Assembly (NCBI RefSeq): GCF_900100015.1
Contig: NZ_FNDD01000021.1
Span: forward strand, 33,137-97,136
Length of the DNA: 64,000 nt
DNA from: Vibrio xiamenensis
GTDB taxonomy: Bacteria > Pseudomonadota > Gammaproteobacteria > Enterobacterales > Vibrionaceae
Reading direction: 5' to 3'
Shown here: one piece after another, positions 36,835-46,206 of the stretch
Numbering within the stretch: position 1 is the first letter of the stretch
How the letters are laid out: the number at the start of each line of letters is the position of its first letter
Made by a program: the position numbers and the translations under genes
Notes under the pieces: model-generated
Seen by the model: the letters and a program-made list of their open reading frames with translations, nothing else
Told to the model about the DNA's origin: nothing
Databases searched by the model: none

Positions 36835-37338
36835 ATGTCACGTGATGGCTCGGTAGCTCCTAAAGAGCGAATTAATATCCGTTATGTTCCAGCGACAGGA
36901 GATGCGCAAGAAGACGTAGAACTGCCGTTGAGTATGATGGTTGTCGGTGATTTCACAGCTCGCCCTGATGAAACACCAATCGAAGAGCGCACACCAATCA
37001 ACATCGATAAAGATAACTTTAACGAAGTGCTTGAAGGGTACGCGCCAAACGTCAAAGTCAACGTTGCTAACCGTCTTACTGATGAAGAAGGTGCGCAAAT
37101 GGGTGTCGATTTGACGTTCACTAACATGAAAGATTTCACACCAGAATCGATCGCGAAAAGCGTACCGGAACTGAACAGCTTGCTTGAGCTACGTGAAGCG
37201 CTTGTGGCGCTTAAAGGTCCTCTGGGTAACGTGCCAGCATTTCGTAAGAAAATCGCTGCGGTACTTCAAGACGAAGAAGCTCGTAAGAAATTGTTGGATG
37301 AATTGAGCCTTGGTGAAGACCAAGCGAAAGAAGAGTAA
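36835..37338 (+). CDS. tssB: TssB (VipA), small sheath protein
   Basis: This 167-residue protein has the family motifs RINIRYVPATGD, ELPLSMMVVGDFT and the C-terminal helix LPFRKKIAAVL-like segment (AFRKKIAAVLQDEE). It pairs with TssC to form the contractile sheath. AAGGA lies upstream of the ATG, and tssC follows after 8 bp. Codon use resembles that of hcp, as expected for an abundant structural protein. Confidence 0.97.
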   Translation: MSRDGSVAPKERINIRYVPATGDAQEDVELPLSMMVVGDFTARPDETPIEERTPINIDKDNFNEVLEGYAPNVKVNVANRLTDEEGAQMGVDLTFTNMKDFTPESIAKSVPELNSLLELREALVALKGPLGNVPAFRKKIAAVLQDEEARKKLLDELSLGEDQAKEE

Positions 37339-37346
37339 GGGATACT

Positions 37347-38822
37347 ATGTCGGCAGAAGCACAAGCGGCAGAACAGGAAGCGGCCTTAGCGGATTCAGGC
37401 TCACTTCTGGATAGCATTCTGAATGAAACCCGTTTAAAACCTAGCGATGAAGGTTTTGATATCGCCAAACGCGGTGTTGAAGCATTTATCGGTGAGCTAC
37501 TAAGCAGTTCGCAAGATACTAAAGTTGACCAATCATTGGTTGACCTGATGATCTCTGAAATCGACCAAAAATTGTCTAAGCAAGTCGATGCGATTCTTCA
37601 CGCACCAGAAGTTCAACAAGTTGAATCGACTTGGCGCGGTCTGAAGTACCTAGTTGATCACACGGATTTCCGCGAGAACATTCAAATTGAATTGATCTCA
37701 GCGAAGAAAGACGAAGTGTTGGACGACTTTGAAGACGCGCCAGAAGTGGTGAAATCTGGTCTTTACAAGCAGATCTACACTCGTGAATACGGTCAATTCG
37801 GTGGTAAACCAGTGGGCGCAGTAATCTGTGATTACCAATTGGCATCAACCACTCCAGACATCAAACTGATGGAATACATGGCAAACGTTGGCGCAATGTC
37901 GCACGCACCATTTATTACGTCAGCGTCATCGAAATTCTTTGGTCTAGATAGCTACGAAGACCTACCAAACCTGAAAGATCTTAAGTCAGTGTTTGAAGGC
38001 CCGCAGTACACCAAGTGGCGCGGTTTCCGTGAGCACGAAGATGCACGTTACGTTGGTCTATGTACTTCACGCTTTATGCTACGTACGCCTTACTCTGTTG
38101 CAGATAACCCAATCAAAGCGTTTGATTACGATGAGATGGTTACTGACAGCCACGATCACTACCTATGGGGTAACTCTGCGTACGCCATGGCGTCGAAAAT
38201 CAGTGAGTCGTTTGCGAAATACCGTTGGTGTCCAAACATCATTGGTCCACAAAGTGGTGGTGCAGTATTTGATCTGCCGGTTTACAACTTTGAATCAATG
38301 GGCCAAATCGAAACTAAGATCCCAACTGAGATTTTGGTTTCTGACCGTCGTGAATACGAATTGGCTGAAGAAGGTTTCATTGCGCTAACCATGCGTAAAG
38401 GTTCTGACAACGCTGCGTTCTTCTCAGCAAACTCAGTACAAAAACCAAAAGTGTTCGCCAATACTCCTGAAGGTAAGCAAGCGGAAATGAACTACAAGTT
38501 GGGTACTCAGCTACCTTACATGTTCATCATCAACCGTCTCGCGCACTACATCAAAGTATTGCAACGTGAACAAATCGGTTCTTGGAAAGAGCGTTCTGAC
38601 CTTGAAAGCGAATTGAACAAGTGGATCCGTCAATACGTGTCTGACCAAGAGAACCCACCTGCAGAAGTTCGTGGCCGTCGTCCACTTCGCGCTGCAAAAG
38701 TGGAAGTGTCTGATGTTGAAGGCGATCCAGGTTGGTACAAAGTGTCTATGTCTGTGCGTCCGCACTTCAAATACATGGGCGCAAGCTTTGACCTGTCTCT
38801 CGTTGGTAAACTTGACCAATAA
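37347..38822 (+). CDS. tssC: TssC (VipB), large sheath protein
   Basis: This is a 491-residue protein of normal family length. Recognisable motifs are EVQQVESTWRGLKYLVDHTDF, GAVICDYQL, SRFMLRTPYSV and LWGNSAYAMASKI. With TssB it forms the sheath, and its N-terminal helix is the ClpV-accessible part. It ends just before a stem-loop that separates the abundant sheath genes from the baseplate genes. Confidence 0.97.
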   Translation: MSAEAQAAEQEAALADSGSLLDSILNETRLKPSDEGFDIAKRGVEAFIGELLSSSQDTKVDQSLVDLMISEIDQKLSKQVDAILHAPEVQQVESTWRGLKYLVDHTDFRENIQIELISAKKDEVLDDFEDAPEVVKSGLYKQIYTREYGQFGGKPVGAVICDYQLASTTPDIKLMEYMANVGAMSHAPFITSASSKFFGLDSYEDLPNLKDLKSVFEGPQYTKWRGFREHEDARYVGLCTSRFMLRTPYSVADNPIKAFDYDEMVTDSHDHYLWGNSAYAMASKISESFAKYRWCPNIIGPQSGGAVFDLPVYNFESMGQIETKIPTEILVSDRREYELAEEGFIALTMRKGSDNAAFFSANSVQKPKVFANTPEGKQAEMNYKLGTQLPYMFIINRLAHYIKVLQREQIGSWKERSDLESELNKWIRQYVSDQENPPAEVRGRRPLRAAKVEVSDVEGDPGWYKVSMSVRPHFKYMGASFDLSLVGKLDQ

Positions 38823-38842
38823 TCGAGCGCAATAAACATAAT

Positions 38843-38876
38843 GCGGCCTTAATCTTTATCGATGGGGCCGCTTTTT
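38843..38876 (+). terminator. Attenuator-like stem-loop between tssC and tssE
   Basis: The stem GCGGCC / GGCCGC encloses a 17-nt loop and is followed by TTTTT. It lies inside an operon whose later genes have no clear promoter of their own, so it probably terminates only part of the transcripts and lowers baseplate gene expression relative to the sheath. Confidence 0.7.
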
Positions 38877-38976
38877 CAACTCAATTGACGACGACTCGCG
38901 GATGGTTTGGATAGCAAATCATGCCAACGGGTAAACGACAACCCATCGGGTGAATGTATCGAAAACGGGTGAATGG

Positions 38977-39387
38977 ATGGAAAAAGGCTATCGTCTTCTC
39001 GAACGAATTGAATTGGGTGAGCCAAAGAACTGCTACGACAAAGTGGTTTCGCACAAACACTTAATTGAATCGATTCACGTACATCTTGCTGATCTTCTTA
39101 ACACTCACGCTGGTAATGCCATGATCGATGGTGATTACGGGCTGCCCGATTTCAACGACGTGCTCGCTACCAACAGTAATCTGGTGCGCAATATTCAACA
39201 GAATATTCGCTCGACCATTGAGCGCTATGAGCCGCGTCTACGCAATATTGATGTCCATTATCGAGAAGACCACAACAATCCTTTGCAACTGGGCTTTGGC
39301 ATTTTGGCCGAAGTGTTTCATAACGGTGGCAAGGTCTCTATGTCGATCGACATTTTTATGGGTGTCGATGGCCAATTTAACGTCTAG
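38977..39387 (+). CDS. tssE: TssE, gp25-like baseplate protein
   Basis: The protein has 136 residues from the ATG at 38977, which gives the family-like start EKGYRLLERIELGEP; an in-frame GTG at 38950 would add nine residues. It contains the gp25 motifs GDYGLPDFNDV and the C-terminal LGFGILAEV segment. TssE is part of the wedge with TssF, TssG and TssK. The TTG start of tssF follows after 11 bp. Confidence 0.92.
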   Translation: MEKGYRLLERIELGEPKNCYDKVVSHKHLIESIHVHLADLLNTHAGNAMIDGDYGLPDFNDVLATNSNLVRNIQQNIRSTIERYEPRLRNIDVHYREDHNNPLQLGFGILAEVFHNGGKVSMSIDIFMGVDGQFNV

Positions 39388-39398
39388 TAGGTAACGCT

Positions 39399-41147
39399 TT
39401 GAGCAATAGTAAATATTTTCAAGATGAGTTGACGTATCTGCGTGAATCCGGCGCTGAATTTGCCAAGTATCATCCTAAATTGACCCATTTTCTTGCTGAA
39501 GGCACTTTTGACCCAGATGTTGAACGTCTGCTGGAAGGTTTTGCCTTTCTTACCGGTCGTATTCGCGAAAAAATCGACGATGAATTGCCGGAGCTAACCC
39601 AATCTTTAATGACGTTGCTGTGGCCGCACTATATGCGCTCAGTGCCGTCTATGTGTATTACCGAGCTTAAGCCGCACTCGGGCAGTGTCACGGAGAAAAC
39701 CGTGATTGAACGCGGCGCTGAAATGGCCAGCGAACAAGTCGAAGGCACGCAATGCCTGTTCCAAACCTGTTATGACGTCGACTTGTATCCGCTGCAGATT
39801 AATGTCATCGAACAAAGTAACAGCCGCACCAGCTCAACCGTTGATGTCACGCTCGCCACCGAAAATGGCTTGGAGCTCTCGCGCATTGGCCTGGATACGC
39901 TGCGTTTTCACCTTCACGGTGAATTGCACATTACTCGTACGCTGTTTTTGTGGCTGTTTAAATACCTCGACCACGTCAAACTCGATGTCGGCGGCGGTTA
40001 TGTGCACAAACTGGCGCCTGATTTTATTAAAGCGGTGGGCTTTGACGAAGACCAAGCGATTTTGCCTTATGGCGCTAACTCGTTTTCTGGCTACCGTCTA
40101 CTGCAAGAATTTTTCGCTTTGCCCGACAAGTTCATGTTCTTTGATGTCACCGGGCTTGAATGGCTAAAAGGCGTGCCGCAACGCTCGACGCTAAAAATGA
40201 CGTTTTGCTTTAATCGCGCGCTGCCATCGGAAGTGGTGCTTAAAGACAAGCATTTTCGTTTGCACTGCACGCCGGCCGTTAACTTGTTTGACAAAGACGG
40301 TGACCCGATTCGTCTTGAACATCGCCGAAATGAATACAAAGTGCGCCCGCAAAGCGCCAATCAAGAGCATTACGAAGTGTACTCCATCGACAGCGTCGAA
40401 AGCTGGAGTAAAAACGAGCGCCGCCGTAAGCCGCTGATTGAATTTGAGTCGTTTGAACACCAAATCAACCAGCGTGAAAAGCGTGAGTTTTACAAGTCCA
40501 AAGTGACAGAGCGAATTAATGGTCGCGGCCTTGAGCGCTACATTTCGTTTCACACTCACAATGGCGATATCGCCGACCTTGGCACCGAAACGGTGCTCAT
40601 GAAACTGCAGTGCAGCAACGCCGATTTGGCCGAACGTCTGTCGGTGGGCGATGTGATTTACACCACGCACAAATCGCCGACTTACGCGACGTTTACCAAC
40701 ATTACTAAGCCAACTCAGTCGGTGAGCCCGCAGGTTAATGGCGAGCTGCAATGGCAATTGATCGCCAATATGTCGCTCAACTATTTGTCGCTGGCCAACA
40801 TCGATGTGCTTAAAGTGCTGCTGTCGACTTACGATTTTCACTCGCGTGTGGACAGACAAGCGCATCGCGCCTCGATTCACCGTTTAGATGGCATCAAAGC
40901 CTCTGAAATGAAGCCGATTGACCGGGTGTTTCGCGGCGTATCGGTACGCGGTAATCAGTTCAAGCTCACCACAGACTCGACCTATTTCGTCAACGAAGGG
41001 GATATGTTCTTAATGGCCAACGTGCTAAACGAATTTATTCGCCTCTATTCCAGTGTCAACTCGTTTACTGAGCTGGAAGTGTTTGATGAAGCCAGTGGCG
41101 AGAGCTACCAATGGGCAAGTTTAACCGGGCAGCAGACGATTTTATGA
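39399..41147 (+). CDS. tssF: TssF, baseplate wedge protein
   Basis: This 582-residue protein starts at a TTG (39399) supported by an AGTAGG site about 9 bp upstream. The N-terminus has the family pattern KYFQDELTYLRESGAEFAKYHP and PDVERLLEGFAFLTGRI. It works in a 2:1 complex with TssG. It overlaps tssG by 37 bp, consistent with coupled translation. Confidence 0.95.
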   Translation: MSNSKYFQDELTYLRESGAEFAKYHPKLTHFLAEGTFDPDVERLLEGFAFLTGRIREKIDDELPELTQSLMTLLWPHYMRSVPSMCITELKPHSGSVTEKTVIERGAEMASEQVEGTQCLFQTCYDVDLYPLQINVIEQSNSRTSSTVDVTLATENGLELSRIGLDTLRFHLHGELHITRTLFLWLFKYLDHVKLDVGGGYVHKLAPDFIKAVGFDEDQAILPYGANSFSGYRLLQEFFALPDKFMFFDVTGLEWLKGVPQRSTLKMTFCFNRALPSEVVLKDKHFRLHCTPAVNLFDKDGDPIRLEHRRNEYKVRPQSANQEHYEVYSIDSVESWSKNERRRKPLIEFESFEHQINQREKREFYKSKVTERINGRGLERYISFHTHNGDIADLGTETVLMKLQCSNADLAERLSVGDVIYTTHKSPTYATFTNITKPTQSVSPQVNGELQWQLIANMSLNYLSLANIDVLKVLLSTYDFHSRVDRQAHRASIHRLDGIKASEMKPIDRVFRGVSVRGNQFKLTTDSTYFVNEGDMFLMANVLNEFIRLYSSVNSFTELEVFDEASGESYQWASLTGQQTIL

Positions 41148-42142
41148 TTGAACAGTTAGTCAACAGCACCCACGAGTTTAGCTTTTTTCAGGCGGTATCA
41201 CTGCTTGAAAAGCACTACCAACTTGACCCGAATAACCAGTTTCACGCCGTCGGGGAAAACAAGTATTTTCGTCACGAGTACATTGAATTCAGCGTTTCGC
41301 CGAATTTGTGTTTTCCGAAAAGTGACATGGATTTCATCGAGCAGATGGAGCGCGATGGGCGAACCTACACGCGCGTTGAAACCAACTTTTTAGGTTTGCA
41401 CGGTTCCAGTTCGCCACTGCCAGCCTCATACACTGAAAAGCTCGCTGGGCGCGATCCAGATGAAAACCCGGTCAAAGACTTCTTTGATTTTTTCCACAAT
41501 CGCCATATGTCGCTGTTGTACCGAGTGTGGAAAAAATACCGTTACCACATTCAATATCAAAGCGGCGCAAAAGACAGTTTCTCCGGGCGAATTTTGCATT
41601 TGGCGGGTTTGTCGAATGTGATTCAAGAAACCGCGGCAACCGATCTAGACCGCGCAAAGATTCTCTCTTATGTCAGCCAGTTATCAACGCGAACTCGTTC
41701 ACCTAAGCTGATTTCAGGGATTGTTGCTCACTACTTTTCGCTGCCAAGTGTGCGAATTGAAGAGTGGGTGTACCGCCGCGTTAATATCGATGAGCGTCAG
41801 CGTAACAAGCTCAATCGTGCCAACTGCGTTCTGGGTCAGACGTTTCACTTAGGCCAGAGCATTGCTGACTTAAACGGTAAGTTTAATGTTTGCATCGATA
41901 ACATTGATTTCTCGACTTTTGTGAAGTTTTCCAATGACGGTGAACTCAATGGCACGCTCAAAGGTTTAATGCGCTTTATTCTGCGCGACCCAATGTCATG
42001 GGATTTGAAACTGACCGTCAACCTTGACACCATTCCGAGCAACGAATTAGGGCAAGGCGAGGGTAATCGTCTTGGCCAAACCCTGTGGCTCGGTAAGCCA
42101 AGCGAAAAAGATGCCCATATCAAAATGATTGGTAGCATATAG
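41111..42142 (+). CDS. tssG: TssG, baseplate wedge protein
   Basis: This 343-residue protein has family motifs FSFFQAVSLLEKHY, TNFLGLHGSSSPLPASYTE and FFDFFHNRHMSLLYRVW. It partners TssF and contacts TssK and TssE. The ATG at 41111 lies inside tssF. A strong terminator follows the stop, ending the ppkA-tssABCEFG operon. Confidence 0.95.
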   Translation: MGKFNRAADDFMIEQLVNSTHEFSFFQAVSLLEKHYQLDPNNQFHAVGENKYFRHEYIEFSVSPNLCFPKSDMDFIEQMERDGRTYTRVETNFLGLHGSSSPLPASYTEKLAGRDPDENPVKDFFDFFHNRHMSLLYRVWKKYRYHIQYQSGAKDSFSGRILHLAGLSNVIQETAATDLDRAKILSYVSQLSTRTRSPKLISGIVAHYFSLPSVRIEEWVYRRVNIDERQRNKLNRANCVLGQTFHLGQSIADLNGKFNVCIDNIDFSTFVKFSNDGELNGTLKGLMRFILRDPMSWDLKLTVNLDTIPSNELGQGEGNRLGQTLWLGKPSEKDAHIKMIGSI

Positions 42143-42171
42143 AAAAGCCGCTCGATTAGAGCGGCTTTTTT
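42143..42171 (+). terminator. Rho-independent terminator after tssG
   Basis: AAAAGCCGCTC / GAGCGGCTTTTTT with a 5-nt loop (GATTA), directly after the tssG stop. Confidence 0.93.
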
Positions 42172-42286
42172 CACTTAAGCAAATCCTGTGCGCCATATCC
42201 CCAAATTCGATTCAGAGACCATGCCACAAGCGTAAGCTTACTTTTCTAAACGCTCGCTATTTTTTGTGAGAGCGAGAGCGCTTCAA

Positions 42287-42739
42287 TTAACGATTAATCG
42301 GTTGGTGCAACACCACCGTGGTGTTAATCGATTTGATGCCGCTAAACGACTCAATCTCATTACACAAACGGTGGATAGATTGCAGATCCGGCGCTTCAAT
42401 CAACGAAATAATGTCGTAGTTCCCCCCAACGATACTGGTTAGACGCACCTCAGGAAGCTCCTTCAGTGCGTTACTTACTTCGTTTTTCTTGCCTTTTTCA
42501 CATGAGATCAGCAAGTAGCTCGCGGCTTTATTGCTGTCATTCTCAACGCGAATTTGGGCGGTGTAACCCTTGATTACACCGGTTTTTTCAAGCCTGTTAA
42601 TACGTTCAGCCACTGCCGTTCGAGACAAGCCAATATTACGAGATAGGTTTGCGATAGACTCACGACCATTGGAAAGCAAGTTTGAAAGTATCTTGCGATC
42701 CAATTTGTCTAAACCTTGTAGATTCATATTTGACATCAT
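42287..42739 (-). CDS. Lrp/AsnC-family transcriptional regulator
   Basis: This 150-residue protein has an N-terminal helix-turn-helix (LDRKILSNLLSNGR, LSRNIGLSRTAVAERINRLEKTGVI) and a C-terminal RAM ligand-binding domain (VGGNYDIISLIEA). The start lies at 42739 or 42736, where AGGA is better spaced. It is 35 bp downstream of tssM on the same strand and is likely co-transcribed with vasL and tssM. Lrp-type proteins sense amino acids and form octamers. One inside a T6SS operon suggests that it ties secretion to nutrient state, but targets cannot be read from the sequence. Confidence 0.88.
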   Translation of the reverse strand: MMSNMNLQGLDKLDRKILSNLLSNGRESIANLSRNIGLSRTAVAERINRLEKTGVIKGYTAQIRVENDSNKAASYLLISCEKGKKNEVSNALKELPEVRLTSIVGGNYDIISLIEAPDLQSIHRLCNEIESFSGIKSINTTVVLHQPINR

Positions 42740-42774
42740 ATGTCCTGCCTTTGCGTTTTTATTAGTATGTTTTG

Positions 42775-45700
42775 TTATTGTTCGATTTGTTCTGGAAGAG
42801 TGAAGTTATACAGCTCATCCAAGGTAAATGGGTTCGTTGGCGAATGCGGTGTAATACGCAGACGAAGCGAACGGCCAGAGATAGAAATATCGCTGGTGAA
42901 GCTACCGTCGTGAGTATTAGTCAATGTTGAATCACCGAATAAGCGGTACAAAGCCCATTGCCCATTCTTGTTTAAGACGTGTTGCGTACCTTCATCCGTG
43001 ACATCTTGAATTGTCAGGCTGATTTTGTAGTTACCGTCTTTTGGTGGCCACTGCAGCTCTTGAACGCGGCTAGGGCCATGGAAGTAGTTAAAGCTGCCAT
43101 CCGCTATTTGAATATTGGCGCGCATCGCACTTGAGTCCATATCCATCACTTCGGCACTGAACGGGATATACATTTTGTTGGTGCCTTTGTTGATTAATAC
43201 GTCGCGGATCACGTTGTAGTTGCGCAGCTGAACCAGTGCTTGTTGCGACAGTTCCATGGTTTCACCATCTAGGCGTTTTGGCTGCCACAAGTTGGTGTCG
43301 TAGAACGGTGCGAAGTTCTCTTTGATAAAGTTATCCAAAATACCGCCAGAGGCGAACAGCAGCTCAAAGTCTTCTAGAGAAATTTCTTTTTCAGCTTTAA
43401 GATCAAATGGATACTTACCAAGACCCAGCTCTTTAAACTTGCTGTATACCTGGCTGTACCACTGAGTTTGAATGCCGCGTGACGATTCTTTGATGATCAC
43501 CGACCAGCTTTGGTTGACCACATCAAGTAACCAGCTGCGCACAGGCTCTGGCGAGCGGTCAGCAATCTGTTTCAAACGAATAAGAGGGTCAGCTTCAGTA
43601 CTGCTAATACGTTGTCTTGCTACGGCCAGCGCCGTCATTTGCGGATCTGGCGAGTCGGCAATGTCTTTCATGTAGTTACGCACTTGGCTTAGCGCAGTAA
43701 CAGTTTCTTCCCAAGGGGTGGAAGAGGTTGTGGTTTCACTGACTTGTAACTGGTTTAAGTTATGAAATGCCTTTTCAACGCGCTGCATCAGTACGTAGTC
43801 TGGCTGCACCACTTGCTCGGCGCTATCGACAACTTTTTCAAGCGCGTCGGTGAGCTTGTCATCGGTTTTCGCCAGCACCGCTTGCTTGGTGTCGTCACGT
43901 GTGAAGTGGGTGTTGTTAAACACTTCTTTTAGCACGGTGGTCATTGGTGACGATGGGCCAGAGATAAGGTCAATGGCGTTAGTAATATCACCCACGGTCT
44001 CGTACTTTTTCACTTTCAGTTCACTGAGCGCATTACGCCAATAGCTGATGTAATCGTCGGTGTATTTTTTACGGACTTTCTGTTTGAACGCTTCTTGCTC
44101 CGCCGGCGTTGGAATCACGTTATTGGACAGGCCAAGTACCCAGTTGTCTGAAATAACTTGTTCCGACATCAGATCAACGCGTGGGCGGTAGAAAGTGCTA
44201 AAACCGGTTGCGGTGTACACTTTGCTGACTTGCAGGCGGCTATGATCGATTTGATCGTCAAAGATGTTGTAAAAATCAAATCCAACAAAGCGCTCGATAT
44301 CAAGGCTGCCAAGGTCAATGTCATCGGCTTGCTGAATCAGACGTGCGTAAACTAAGTCAACGTTAGAGTGGGCCAGCAGGGCGCGGCGAGTCGCACGTAC
44401 GATGTCCATATCGATGGCAACCGAGTCATGAGAGTCACGCAAATACGCATCAAAGTACTTATTGACCTTAGCGACGGTTGCTTGATCGGAACTTAAATCT
44501 TGCAGTACCAAAGCCGTTTGCTTGCGCAGAAACGGCGCATCGCGTTTTTGCGGTTCTTTGAGCATCAAGTAGCCTTTGAGCAGCGGTAGTGCGCGGCTTA
44601 AGTTACGTTGATTTTTGGCAAGCTCCAAGCGGTAGCCTTTTTCAATCAGAGGAATCAGTTTATTGGTTAATTGATCGCTGAGCGCTTTATAGGCGATTTT
44701 GGTGCTGTCGTTAAGACGGCTGATTTTAAGTGACGCGACTTCTTTATCCAGCGCGGTGCTGCCGCTGAGCCAGCCTTCATACGCTGATTCTACCGATTTA
44801 GATGCGGCTTGAAGCTCGGCATCAAACGATTGGCTGTCGGTTTGTTCGTTGGCGACACTGTTCACGCCCATTAGGGTATTGATAACACTTATATTACTTT
44901 CTAGGGTGTTAAAGAAGAAATACGCACTAGAGGCAACAAATGCAATACCAAGTCCAATAGTAATGCGGCTTTTTCGCTGCAATTTTTTCAAATAGGCTTT
45001 ATTTTCACCAGCGAAGTCAGCCTCGGGTAATATTTGTGAGTCGACCAAGAAACGGGTAAAAAATGGCGTCTCAGAGAGGTGGGTATGTTCTGAGGCAATA
45101 ATTGGTAAGTTAAAGTAATTACTACAAGTTTTTGCTAGAAGATTGTATTTTCTGCCACCTTGAATGCTCGAGCAGAAGAATACTTCACGCATATCAAATA
45201 GGTATTGGCCGTGGTTAACTGACGAAATACGCTCAATCAAAGAGCCAATTTCTGACTTACACAGCTCAAATTGCTTTGGAAATGCCAAAATAGCCTGTTT
45301 TTCGTCAATGCTTGTGGTGTTGGCTGAAGAGTCAAGCGCATTGCTTTCCATTACCTTGACGAGGTTTTGATAGCTATCAAGATAGTAATCTGTGACTGCG
45401 CCTTTGGCTTCTTTTAGCGGAATCGATAGAAATTCAAGGCTGGTCTTTAGCGTGCTAAATTGCACGTATTCTTTAAAGCCTTCCAGTTTGTCGAGTTTTG
45501 ACATCACCAGATAGATAGGCAGCGCCGCTGAGGTTTCTTGACCTATGGTTTCGAGACGATCAAGCAGGGCGTTTAACGTGTACTCAATCTGATCGTTCTC
45601 ATTGACGATCAAAAATTCAAAGTCGATAAAGAACAGACAGCCAGCAAACGGTTTACGCGGACGATGACGAATGATGTCTTTAACCAAACGTAGCCAAAGC

Positions 45701-46173
45701 GCTGCATCTGCACTAGAGACTTCTTGGTATACCAAGCGTTGGTCCGGTTTAATATAAACGGCAGAATCCGATTCATACCACTCAAAAAAGTCATTCTTGG
45801 CGGTGCGGCTTTTATCCATCGGTTTGATGGCATTTGAGTTGGTCAAAAACTGCGCTTTGCCAGCGCCTTTGTTGCCAAGCAGCAGATAAATAGGCTTTTT
45901 ACCCGCCTTACTGAGTAGCGGCGCGATCACCATCGAAAGCGCTTCTTCCTCGGTCTCAAGCTTTTGAGCTTTACTGTTGCTTCTTTTCTTCAGCCACAAA
46001 GTGATCTGGAAAACGATGTAAAGGACAGCAATGACGCCAAGCCCTGCCCAAAGATAGAGTCTGTCCATCTGGGTAAGCCAAAGCATGAATACCGCCGCGA
46101 GCGCAGCTGCCAACAAAAGGGCAACCAATGTCGACAAGAACACTGGATTTCGCAAGATTTTATTTTTAAACAT
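42775..46173 (-). CDS. tssM: TssM (VasK/IcmF), inner-membrane component of the T6SS trans-envelope complex
   Basis: This 1132-residue protein has two N-terminal membrane helices (about 10-33 and 37-60), a cytoplasmic GTPase-like domain, a third helix (about 408-428) and a long periplasmic region. The P-loop reads GNKGAGKA, so the final Ser/Thr is replaced by Ala. The C-terminus (YNFTLPEQIEQ) is of the periplasmic TssJ-binding type. With TssL and TssJ it forms the channel complex. It is 33 bp downstream of vasL. Confidence 0.95.
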   Translation of the reverse strand: MFKNKILRNPVFLSTLVALLLAAALAAVFMLWLTQMDRLYLWAGLGVIAVLYIVFQITLWLKKRSNSKAQKLETEEEALSMVIAPLLSKAGKKPIYLLLGNKGAGKAQFLTNSNAIKPMDKSRTAKNDFFEWYESDSAVYIKPDQRLVYQEVSSADAALWLRLVKDIIRHRPRKPFAGCLFFIDFEFLIVNENDQIEYTLNALLDRLETIGQETSAALPIYLVMSKLDKLEGFKEYVQFSTLKTSLEFLSIPLKEAKGAVTDYYLDSYQNLVKVMESNALDSSANTTSIDEKQAILAFPKQFELCKSEIGSLIERISSVNHGQYLFDMREVFFCSSIQGGRKYNLLAKTCSNYFNLPIIASEHTHLSETPFFTRFLVDSQILPEADFAGENKAYLKKLQRKSRITIGLGIAFVASSAYFFFNTLESNISVINTLMGVNSVANEQTDSQSFDAELQAASKSVESAYEGWLSGSTALDKEVASLKISRLNDSTKIAYKALSDQLTNKLIPLIEKGYRLELAKNQRNLSRALPLLKGYLMLKEPQKRDAPFLRKQTALVLQDLSSDQATVAKVNKYFDAYLRDSHDSVAIDMDIVRATRRALLAHSNVDLVYARLIQQADDIDLGSLDIERFVGFDFYNIFDDQIDHSRLQVSKVYTATGFSTFYRPRVDLMSEQVISDNWVLGLSNNVIPTPAEQEAFKQKVRKKYTDDYISYWRNALSELKVKKYETVGDITNAIDLISGPSSPMTTVLKEVFNNTHFTRDDTKQAVLAKTDDKLTDALEKVVDSAEQVVQPDYVLMQRVEKAFHNLNQLQVSETTTSSTPWEETVTALSQVRNYMKDIADSPDPQMTALAVARQRISSTEADPLIRLKQIADRSPEPVRSWLLDVVNQSWSVIIKESSRGIQTQWYSQVYSKFKELGLGKYPFDLKAEKEISLEDFELLFASGGILDNFIKENFAPFYDTNLWQPKRLDGETMELSQQALVQLRNYNVIRDVLINKGTNKMYIPFSAEVMDMDSSAMRANIQIADGSFNYFHGPSRVQELQWPPKDGNYKISLTIQDVTDEGTQHVLNKNGQWALYRLFGDSTLTNTHDGSFTSDISISGRSLRLRITPHSPTNPFTLDELYNFTLPEQIEQ

Positions 46174-46206
46174 AAGCCTATATTGCGGAAGTCGTTGTAA
46201 TAATGA

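Noticed and set aside
40191..40880. 229-codon minus-strand frame inside tssF
   Set aside because: Shadow of a GC-balanced, well-conserved plus-strand gene; no start signal.
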